Below, one piece after another: positions 56,610-64,000 of a stretch of 64,000 bases of DNA. Positions within the stretch are counted from its first letter, which is position 1. Every line of letters begins with the position of its first letter. The translations under genes were made by a program, and so were the position numbers. A model generated the notes under the pieces. It was not told the origin of the DNA. It searched no databases and saw nothing but the letters and a program-made list of their open reading frames with translations. The DNA lies in the NCBI GenBank assembly GCA_009363875.1, contig CM018695.1, forward strand, positions 14,852,755 through 14,916,754. The letters are read 5' to 3'. This stretch comes from Mikania micrantha (Eukaryota > Streptophyta > Magnoliopsida > Asterales > Asteraceae).

Positions 56610-56734
56610 GGATAGCTGCGGTCAGTGGTGAGGGTTGTTGATGTGTGGGTGGGGCCGGCAATTAGGTTTAGGGAGGGATTAGGCAGAATTGTGCTGCCGG
56701 CAATTAGGGTAGGGTTAGGGAGGGATTTAACCTA

Positions 56735-56746
56735 GCTGTGATACCA
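56735..56746 (-). other. Primer-binding site of young Copia
   Basis: The minus strand reads TGGTATCACAGC, one mismatch from the tRNA-iMet site TGGTATCAGAGC, directly abutting the LTR with no spacer. Confidence 0.8.
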
Positions 56747-56965
56747 AGTTAAACAGAGAATACGTATAATTGTTGTTGTATATTATCAATTGAGGAATAC
56801 AATGTATAAATATAGTGTACAGCCGACCCTTGAGATACTAGAATACATAACAGCCCTTAAACAATAACTATCTAATTAATTACGGAACCCTTGAGATACT
56901 AGAATACATAACAGCCCTTAAACAATAACTATCTAATTAATTATTAGACTAATAGTTGTCTAATA
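56747..56965 (-). repeat. 5' LTR of young Copia, 219 bp
   Basis: Identical to 52,071-52,289 by eye, including the 61-bp internal duplication. On the minus strand it starts TATTAGAC. Confidence 0.95.
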
Positions 56966-57049
56966 GGAGTCAAGAAACCAAATACCTATGGTATGTTCTT
57001 AATTTGCAGCACCATGAGTCATCAAGAGGAGGTTTTCACCCTCTTCAAA

Positions 57050-57830
57050 TTCAATGTAATTGACCGGTTATAGGCAAAGTGTCCGAATTGATGGCATCGA
57101 TAACATTCAATTGAAGACTTGACAAATTCAGATGTATCACATCATCTTCCTCTACCTCTTCCTCTTATTGTCGACCCTTGCCCTCAACCACAACCTCGGG
57201 TTGTGGAAGTGCCAAGTTCAGCTTGCAATACTTGATCATCGTTAGTGGGTTTCTTGGCTAGCTTTTGTTCGTGTACCAATAGCGAACTCTGCAATTCATT
57301 GGCCGACAGTGTGTCGATGTCTTTTGATTCTTTGATCGAACAAACAACAAAGTTAAAGTTGAGAATTTTTTTAACAACCTTTACATCATCCACATCGTCA
57401 TTGGTTACCATCATAACACGACCAAAATAACCAGTGATACCTTCTTCATCTTTCATCTCCAGTGTCTCAAACTTCTTCCTCAATCGCTGCAGTTGAGCTT
57501 GTTTAACCCGCGTGTTACAAGTGTTTTTCTTCATAACCTTCCACATCTACTTGAGGTGTCTTTCAGGGTTATAGTCTTGATTTTCTGTTTATCTATAGAC
57601 TCGAACAAATAGTTTTGTGCCTTGAGGTCCTTGAGTCGCATCGCGTCAAGCTGGGTCTGTTCTGCAGCAGCAAGAACGATGCCTTCTCGTGGTTCTGTGT
57701 TGCCAGGGTCAATCACAATCCAATATTCTTTTGACTTCAGCAAGGTCTTCATCAAAAGGCTCCAATGATCGTAATCTCTATCGAACTTTGGAACAATTGG
57801 TACATGGTGCTGGAAATCAATATTGGGCAT
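57050..57830 (-). pseudogene. Old Copia: gag half
   Basis: The minus-strand gag starts at 57,830 (MPNIDFQHHVPIVPKFDRDY, DHWSLLMKTLLKSKEYW). It shifts frame near 57,540 into RVKQAQLQRLRKKFETLEMK and SIKESKDIDTLSANELQSSL (to 57,184), then a decayed zinc finger (CYRCHQFGHFA near 57,105) and a WFLDS protease edge near 56,980. The young Copia inserted right after this. Typical of Copia gag (UBN2-like). It is broken by a frameshift, stops and the insertion. Confidence 0.8.
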
Positions 57831-57835
57831 AACAT

Positions 57836-58070
57836 GTCAAAGTTATATACTATATATAATATACATGTATTTAAACAAGTCAAGTATAAGTTTAGTTGGG
57901 TCAAATAGCAGTTAAAGATTATGTTATTTAATAGTCAAATAACTATCATGTATTATGGCTACAAATAGCCTAATGTAAAGAATATATATAGAACGTGAAG
58001 TCAAAATTGAAGACTTTTGTCTATGACTTTCACACACACACAATCATATTCGATCTTGGGTTCTAATAAG
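57836..58070 (+). repeat. Copia-like LTR remnant, plus strand
   Basis: It starts tgtcaaagtt and ends just before a primer-site-like sequence at 58,071. It has ctacaaatagcc / aatatatatagaacg as a possible promoter region. It abuts the start of the minus-strand gag at 57,830. The left limit is uncertain. Confidence 0.45.
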
Positions 58071-58082
58071 TGGTATCGGAGC
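58071..58082 (+). other. Primer-site-like sequence
   Basis: TGGTATCGGAGC differs at one base from the tRNA-iMet primer site. It marks a plus-strand LTR element. Confidence 0.6.
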
Positions 58083-58739
58083 CAAAGATTCAAGCCTGTG
58101 CAAAATCAGTGTTAGCAGAAACAGCAAGTTTTGATAATCCCCAAAGGATCGAGGATTATCAGGTTGAATCGCAAGAATCAGAAGCATCATAAGCATCCAG
58201 ATTCAAAAGAAAATCATAATTCAAAATTATTCCCGAAGGACCGTTGGAATCAGCACAACAATAACAAAAGACGAAATTGAAATCAAAATCGACAAAGGAC
58301 TATCGCAGAACCAAAACAATCAAAACACAAAATCCACAGACTGTCGGATCGACATAGTCAAAATATCAAAGAATCAAACACAAATCTTGAAGGGCGAAGA
58401 TTTGAATACATACCTTAACGAGCGAAGGATTGAGCGAATCTGAGTCAGCAAAGGATTGAAACCCCATCCTCAAAATCAAATCGCGATCGGAGGCAAAGGG
58501 GAAGGGATCGCTGGAAACCAAAAGTAAAAAGATTGCGGTACACTTCTGGATTTTTGACCGGAATGGTTTTTCAAGAAACCCTAGTAAAAGCAAGAAAGGA
58601 AAAAAAATCGAAGAAAGGAAGAAACAAAAAATTTGACAGGAAAAGAAGACAATAAGAAAGATGGCACATCTATATTCATTCGTGAACAAGGAAATATATC
58701 TCTGCAATGTCCAGAATAGGCTGAAACAAACTACATGCA
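58083..58739 (+). other. Leader of the plus-strand Copia fragment
   Basis: A-rich non-coding sequence between the primer site and gag remnants. The minus-strand open frame at 58,366-58,740 is hydrophobic and low-complexity and is not supported as a gene. Confidence 0.45.
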
Positions 58740-59255
58740 ATGGACAATTCTAATGGAAACAATATTGAAAGCATATAGTTTATGGTAACGATTGTCTTCA
58801 TTAGACGAAATAGATGAGAAGAAAAGCAATACAACAAAAGCAATGATTTTTCAAACTTTACCATGAGACATTCTTATGCAAATTGCGCAATGCTCGAGTG
58901 CAAAAGAAGGATGGGATTCGATTAAAGTTCGATTCCTTGGAGCAAATATGGTTCAAAAGGCACGATTATAAACATTAAGAAGCGAGTTAGAAGCGTTAAA
59001 GATGAAAGAAAATGAAAGTGTAAGCGACTTTTCTGGAAGTTTAGTGGTATAAGGGCAAAATTGAATAGTCTTGGTACTACCATTAAAGACAAGATAATTG
59101 TAAGAAAATTACTCAATTCGGTACCAAAGAAATTCCTACCAATCGTGGCAACTATCGAGAAATATTCTGAAATTAACAACATGCCATTTGAAGAAGCGGT
59201 GCGAAGAATAATATCATTTTAAGAACATCTTAAAAGTCAAGACGAATCTTATAAG
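58740..59255 (+). pseudogene. Copia gag remnant, relative of 49,439-50,008
   Basis: Plus-strand reading through stops and shifts shows the same gag phrases as the intron 13 element: KKFLPIVATIEKYSEINNMP and an EHLKSQDE end. It stops at about 59,255, where gypsy-type leader sequence begins. No pol follows, so only the 5' third of this element is present. Confidence 0.65.
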
Positions 59256-59612
59256 GTTCCACCTATTACTAAAGTTTACTCACGAAGACAGAAGAAGGGA
59301 AGTACTGATGACGTGGAGCTGACTCAGCAATTGGGATTAATTATGGGCATTCAGGTTGATCCTTTTGTGGCGCCAACTACTGTGCAGTTGGAAGTAGTGG
59401 AAGAGAGCAGTTAGAGAGCACTTACTTATGTTTCTTTTATTATGCAGAATATTATGTTTTTTCCTTTTTTTCTGGTTATTTGTTATCTATTTTGGTTTGT
59501 GGAGAAATTGGCCTTCTCGAATTGGACTATCGTTTGAATCAGTTTGATTCAATCCTCTAAATCAAATTGAGTTCCTATCAATTGGTTCAATTGCCGGGAA
59601 ATCGATTCAACC
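59256..59612 (+). other. Short unrecognised frame and gypsy leader
   Basis: A plus-strand frame from about 59,262 to a stop at 59,412 reads through VYSRRQKKGSTDDVELTQQL; I do not recognise it, and it has no start codon of its own. After it, T-rich sequence and aattgccgggaaatcgattc lead into the gypsy gag ATG at 59,613. Confidence 0.4.
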
Positions 59613-61337
59613 ATGGTTAATACCCGGAATATGGACGGCAGAAGTACCAGTGCAGTACATGCTTTTCAAAAACATTTCGGACCTGCTGAGTTTCAAAATC
59701 AGGATGAGCACTTGTGTAGCATCAGGCAAAACGGTTCGGTCCAGGAATATCGCCAAGAGTTTGCAAAACGATCGGCTCGAGTAACTAACTGGCCGGATCA
59801 TTGCTTGCTTGGGGTTTTTCTAAATGGTCTTAAGGAGGAACTCAAGGAGGATGTCAGAATTCACAAGCCTCGTACGGTTTACAAAGCCATGAGTATTGCT
59901 TTAGAATTTGAATCTAAAGTGAATCATACCAAGGCCACCCGAACTCACAGTTGGCAGCCACCTGCAAAATCCCAGTTACCCGAGGAAAAAGCTACACCAT
60001 ATGGGACCACTCCTTTGAATCACAACTCTAAGGCCCCAATGCATATAACAGATGCTGAAAAACAGGCTCGCTATCTTAAGGGGGAATGTTTTCGATGCGG
60101 AGATAAATATGGTCCGGGTCATAGGTGTAAGACGGGCACCTTGAAGCTCTATGAGATAGAAGATGGTCCCGAAGTATCAGTTGAAGGAGACAAAGTCGAT
60201 AAGGAGGAAGATACCTCAGAGGTGGCCGAAATTAGCTTGAATGCTATATTAGGTAACTCCCTGCCTACTACTATGAAAGTTCTTGGGATGCTCAAATCAA
60301 CCGAGGTTCTCATATTAGTGGATGGAGGGTCTACCCATAATTTCATATCAGATGTGTTAGTGGGAGAGCTGAACTTAAACACCCAAGCTATGCAGCCGTT
60401 CGGCGTGCAAATTGGGAATGGTAATGTGATCCGATGCAATATCTTATGTAAACAACTCCCTTTGCAGATTAATGATCTCAAAGTGGTTGAGGATTTCCAT
60501 CTGTTTTCTATTGGCGGGGCTGACTTGGTGTTAGGCATCCAATGGCTATCAACTGTTAATACGGTGCAAGCAAATTGGAAGGAGATGTCGATGATTTTCA
60601 CAATAGATGGGAAGCGTTATAAACTGCAAGGAGTGTCATCTGGTCCTCAAAAATCCTCCACTTTTCAACATCTGGCAGTCGAAACAGAGGTTAGTTCTGA
60701 GATTCCCGAGTCCATCCAACCCTTATTGCATGATTTTCAACAAGTATTTGTAGAACCAACAGCCTTACCCCCTTTTCGTAACCATTTCCATTCTATTCCC
60801 TTGATCCCAAACTCATTACATCCGAATATAAGACCCTACAGGTATCCCCATTCACAAAAATCCGAAATTGCGAAGCAAGTCTCAGAATTATTAGCTGCCG
60901 GTTTTATTCAGCCCAGCCAAAGCCCCTTTTCAAGCCCAATACTCTTAGTTAAGAAGAAGGACGGTACATGGAGGATGTGTGTGGATTACAGAGCTCTTAA
61001 CAGTATCATCATAGCTGACAAGTACCCTATACCGAACATAGATGAGTTGCTAGATGAATTGTTCGGTGCTACAGTCTTCTCCAAACTCGATTTGCGTTTC
61101 GAGTACTACCAAATTAGGGTTAAACCTGATGACATTGAGAAGACAGCTTTCAAAACGCATTCCGGGCACTATGAATTTAGGGTCATGCCCTTTGGTTTAA
61201 CTAATGCTCCTTCTACCTTCCAAGCCACCATAAATGACTTATTCCGACCCTTCTTGAGACAATTCATTTTGGTATTTTTTGATGATATCCTCGTCTACAT
61301 TAAGACCAGCACTACAGCCATTTGCGGGCCACTCTAG
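59613..61337 (+). CDS. Gypsy C gag-protease-RT, decayed
   Basis: 574 codons. The N-terminus jumps from a normal MVNTRN start to the late gag core (AFQKHFGPAEF ... SVQEYRQEFAKRSARV), so most of gag is deleted in frame. A single knuckle CFRCGDKYGPGHRC follows, then the protease motif VDGGSTHNFI, in which the usual catalytic DSG reads DGG. RT follows with KKKDGTWRMCVDYRALN, LDLRFEYYQIRV and the FFDD box; the last part is frameshifted after DDILVY near 61,300. The protease motif VDxGSTHNF and the knuckle form are typical of plant Ty3/gypsy chromoviruses of the Reina/CRM style, different from A and B. Not functional. Confidence 0.82.
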   Translation: MVNTRNMDGRSTSAVHAFQKHFGPAEFQNQDEHLCSIRQNGSVQEYRQEFAKRSARVTNWPDHCLLGVFLNGLKEELKEDVRIHKPRTVYKAMSIALEFESKVNHTKATRTHSWQPPAKSQLPEEKATPYGTTPLNHNSKAPMHITDAEKQARYLKGECFRCGDKYGPGHRCKTGTLKLYEIEDGPEVSVEGDKVDKEEDTSEVAEISLNAILGNSLPTTMKVLGMLKSTEVLILVDGGSTHNFISDVLVGELNLNTQAMQPFGVQIGNGNVIRCNILCKQLPLQINDLKVVEDFHLFSIGGADLVLGIQWLSTVNTVQANWKEMSMIFTIDGKRYKLQGVSSGPQKSSTFQHLAVETEVSSEIPESIQPLLHDFQQVFVEPTALPPFRNHFHSIPLIPNSLHPNIRPYRYPHSQKSEIAKQVSELLAAGFIQPSQSPFSSPILLVKKKDGTWRMCVDYRALNSIIIADKYPIPNIDELLDELFGATVFSKLDLRFEYYQIRVKPDDIEKTAFKTHSGHYEFRVMPFGLTNAPSTFQATINDLFRPFLRQFILVFFDDILVYIKTSTTAICGPL

Positions 61338-63222
61338 AACTACTGGTCAGCCACCAATTCTTTGCTAAATTCACCAAATGCTGTTTTGGCCAACCATAAG
61401 TACACTTCTTGGGCCATCTCATATCAGACAAAGGAGTACAAGTTGATCAAGATAAAATTGCAGCCATTCAAAGTTGGCCTGTCCCCACTAATGTACGAGA
61501 AGTCTGAGGTTTTCTTGGGTTAACTGGGTACTACAGGAGGTTTGGGCGTAATTATGGGTTAATTGCCAGACCTCTTACCAATTTGACCAAGAAGGATGGG
61601 TTTAAATGGTCTACAGAGGCTGCTAAAGCTTTTGATATGCTTAAAGACATCCTAATGACTGCTCCGGTGCTCTGATTACCTAACTTCTCTCAACCCTTTA
61701 TTGTGGAGTGTGATGCATCATCTGAAGGGGTAGGTGCAATTTTAATCCAAGAAAATCACCCCATAGCCTATTTTAGTAAGGGTTTTTCACTCAAAAACAA
61801 ACTCAAGTCAGCTTATGATAGGGAGCTTCTCGCTTTAGTACTTGCAGTGCAAAAGTGGAATCACTATCTTATGGGGAGGCATTTTTTTTGTCAAAACAGA
61901 TCATTACACCTTAAAATGTTTATTGGAGCAAAGGGTCACTACGATTGAGCAGCAGAGGCTATTGGTAAAACTCATTCCCTATGATTTTTCTATCATCCAC
62001 AAAGCTGGGAAAGAAAATAAATGTGCGGATGCATTGTCAAGGCGCCCTATCACAGCTGAGTTACTAACGCTCATTATTCCCTATTGTTTAGACTTTTCTG
62101 ACATTCAGGAAGGTCTCAAAAAAGATGCGTATACAGCTGCCATCATTCAAGGCTTGCATGATGATCCATCCTCATTTCCGGATTATTCCCTGGTGGGTAA
62201 TACTTTATTGTACAAGGGTCGAATTGTAATTCCTGATATTCCCTCTCTTTGCACCAAAATCCTGTTTGAATCTCATTCCACACCATCTTCTGGTCATGGA
62301 GGGTTTCTCAAGACTTACAAAAGAGTCACTTCCCAATTTTTTTGGCCCCATTTAAAGAAGGATGTTCGTTTATTTGTTCAGAGTTGTTTAAGCTGCCAAC
62401 AGCAGAAATATGAGACACTATCACCAGCTGGTCTCCTGCAGCCATTACCTATTCCTCAAAGGATTTGGGAAGACATTTCTCTAGATTTCATTGTCGGGCT
62501 GCCTCCCTCTAACCGTTTTGATACAATACTAGTGGTGGTGGATCGTTTGAGTAAATATGGCCATTTCTTGGCTTTATCCCACCCTTTTACTGCTAAAAGT
62601 GTGGCTGCCCTCTTTTGTAAGGAAATTGTTCGCTTACATGGTTTTCCTAATTCCATTGTATCTGATCGTGATGTTATTTTTCTTAGCAACTTTTGGCAGG
62701 AATTATTTCGTTTGGGTAAAACTTCTTTAAAAATGAGCACTAGTTACCATCCGTAAACGGATGGCCAAACAGAGGTACTTAACCGCTGCCTTGAAGCGTA
62801 TCTCAGATGCTTTGCCCATGACCAACCTTCTAAATGGAGTCTCTTTTTACCTTGGGCTAAGTATTCATACAATACCAGTTTCCATTTAGCCACTGGCATC
62901 ACCCCTTTTCAGGTTGTCTATGGTAGGGACCCACCTCCATTGTTTCCGTATGTCAGAGGTGATACGAATAATGAAGAATTAGAGACTCAGCTGTTAACTA
63001 GAGATGATATGCTGCACCTGTTACGTCTTAATTTACAGAAAGCTCAGGAACATATGAAATTTCAGGCTGACAAGAAACGTCGTGACGTTACTTTTGAAGT
63101 GGGCGATGATGTCTTTCTGCGCATTCAGCCTTACCACCAAAAAATTCTTGCTCGCAGATGCTATGAGAAGTTATCACCGCGTTTTTTTGGTCCTTATCAA
63201 ATTAAACGCAAAGTGGGTCCTG
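61338..63222 (+). pseudogene. Gypsy C RNase H-integrase, broken
   Basis: Continues pol in changing frames. Stops at 61,397-61,399, 61,505-61,507 and 61,673-61,675 interrupt the RT-RNase H joint; RNase H (ECDASSEGVGAILIQ) runs from 61,703. A T8 run near 61,892 has one T too many and shifts the frame into 61,842-62,756, which contains the integrase zinc region (HSTPSSGHGG, CLSCQQQK), SLDFIVGLPPS and VSDRDVIF. A CAA-to-TAA-type stop at 62,754-62,756 lies inside the HPQTDGQTE motif. The frame reopens to about 63,222, where the next element begins. Clearly dead. Confidence 0.85.
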
Positions 63223-63619
63223 TGTTAGCCTTAATACATAAAATTGGTCAAGTAAATTAATTAGCAACTTAGTGGGTCAAATGGGTCAAGTTTAATATGT
63301 TATGTTTTAGTTTATTGGGCCTGAACTTGTGTAATTTGCCCAATACGTATTAGGTCAAAGGTCAACAATTGGGGGAAGTTAATTAACTGTAATTAACAGT
63401 TAATTAACTGTCTAATGACAGTTTATTTATAACCGTCATAATTGGGTGTATAAATAGGAGTCATTTGAGTCTGTAAATTATCCAACATTCAAGTAATATA
63501 TCAGATTCAAGTTTGTGTCTTTGTTGTGTTCTCATTTTCTTTATTTACGTATCAATGGAAGCCAATACACCAGAATGGTGTACTACTAAATTGAAGACAC
63601 CAAGAGTTCCTGGGCAACA
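63223..63619 (+). repeat. LTR of element D, inserted in gypsy C
   Basis: It starts TGTTAGCC exactly where gypsy C integrase homology ends and ends GGGCAACA, followed by g and a primer-site-like TGGCATCAGAGC (63,621-63,632). About 397 bp. TATAAATA at 63449-63456 is the likely promoter. The other LTR must lie beyond 64,000. Confidence 0.65.
63449..63456 (+). promoter_or_regulatory. TATA box of element D LTR
   Basis: TATAAATA about 105 bp upstream of the first ATG of the right-edge reading frame. Confidence 0.5.
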
Positions 63620-64000
63620 GTGGCATCAGAGCCAGAGAAAGAAGAGGGCAGCGACCACAGGGCATTTTCGTGACAAGGGTTTTGGCGTCAGTGCTGGTGT
63701 TCGAATTGGTAACAGGTTGTTCAAGGGAAACCGAGTTCAGGGAGAAATCAAGAGGGGTGATTCAAAGCCGAGTGAAGGCAGGAGGGAAATCATCCAAGGA
63801 TTTGCAAGATTGAGACTTGGTAATGGCAGAAGGCCATGGAACAGGGCTGTTACAGGAGGTTCGAAACAGGGGAAGATGCAAAAATCAAGAGAAATCGTTA
63901 ATAAGGCCTTGGGGTATGTCAGAAGAAGAAGGCTGAATGCGTACAGAAGGATGAAAAGGGCTAGGTGCTTCAATTGTAAGAAACGTGGTCATGTTTTTAC
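63555..64000 (+). CDS. Basic zinc-knuckle protein at window edge, partial
   Basis: From ATG at 63,555 the frame is open for 148 codons and leaves the window without a stop. The product is strongly basic (KKR, RRRR and many GR/GN groups) and reaches a zinc knuckle at the edge, CFNCKKRGHVF (CX2CX4H). The first 21 codons lie in the LTR and the next few cross the primer site, so the real start may be further in, for example ATG 63,874. The context fits a gag protein, but the knuckle comes only about 330 bp after the primer site, far closer than in ordinary Copia or gypsy gag. It could be a truncated gag or an unusual small nucleocapsid. Confidence 0.55.
   Translation, partial: MEANTPEWCTTKLKTPRVPGQQWHQSQRKKRAATTGHFRDKGFGVSAGVRIGNRLFKGNRVQGEIKRGDSKPSEGRREIIQGFARLRLGNGRRPWNRAVTGGSKQGKMQKSREIVNKALGYVRRRRLNAYRRMKRARCFNCKKRGHVF
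63621..63632 (+). other. Primer-site-like sequence of element D
   Basis: TGGCATCAGAGC, one mismatch from the tRNA-iMet primer site, two bases after the LTR end CA. Confidence 0.65.

Larger units (their letters stand above)
52066..56970 (-). mobile_element. Young, apparently intact Copia element, minus strand
   Basis: The element 52,071-56,965 (4,895 bp) is bounded by a perfect 5-bp duplication GGAGT (52066-52070 and 56966-56970). Its two 219-bp LTRs appear identical base for base. Primer site, polypurine tract and one long polyprotein frame are all present. The short LTR and overall size fit the Ale/Retrofit-like group, an inference. LTR ends on the element strand are TA...CT rather than TG...CA. 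It sits in antisense orientation to the DENN gene, inside its last seen intron and inside an older Copia on the same strand. Confidence 0.95.

Noticed and set aside
58366..58740. 124-codon hydrophobic minus-strand frame
   Set aside because: Low-complexity Phe/Leu/Ser sequence antisense to an A-rich retroelement leader.

Overview
This is nuclear DNA of a flowering plant, most likely a eudicot. It is AT-rich, has no operons, carries a spliced plant DENN-domain gene, and is mostly nested LTR retrotransposons primed by initiator-tRNA-Met-type sites, with hAT, PIF/Harbinger and RTE-type LINE remnants. Several element styles (multi-kilobase LTRs full of tandem repeats, chromodomain Ty3/gypsy) resemble those of Asteraceae, but that placement is an impression.

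Left third (1-22,046): a retroelement nest. A minus-strand Ty3/gypsy derivative (E, 10,920-22,046) keeps LTR parts, a primer site and only the tail of pol. Into or beside it fell several copies of a second family (F) with very long LTRs: a degraded minus copy (1-6,231), a plus-strand solo LTR of 4.4 kb (6,232-10,621) and a minus-strand solo LTR of 4.7 kb (15,423-20,169). A complete but dead hAT transposon (1,769-5,019) with a perfect 8-bp target duplication sits in the degraded copy.

Middle (23,273-36,262): two closely related chromodomain Ty3/gypsy elements lie tail to tail, A on plus and B on minus. They form an inverted repeat with arms of about 4.1 kb and a spacer of about 250 bp. Both carry the same pol frameshift and the same short duplicated patch in the integrase tail, so they share a defective ancestor. 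A has lost gag and protease through a deletion with 6-bp microhomology.

Host gene (37,626-50,778 and beyond): fourteen exons of a DENN (AEX-3-like) protein, a presumed Rab GTPase exchange factor, are open over 619 codons. Two introns appear to use GC donors. Intron 13 is 7.6 kb and holds an RTE LINE, a hAT MITE, a Harbinger derivative and a Copia-related non-autonomous element. Intron 14 starts at 50,779 and I find no later exon, so the C-terminus is either beyond 64,000 or lost.

Right part (51,240-64,000): an old minus-strand Copia is split by a young, apparently intact Copia (52,071-56,965) with two identical 219-bp LTRs, a 1,435-residue polyprotein and unusual TA...CT LTR ends. Beyond it are a plus-strand Copia-like fragment, a decayed plus-strand Ty3/gypsy pol (59,613-63,222), and the start of one more LTR element whose reading frame runs off the window. 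I found no tRNA, rRNA or CRISPR.
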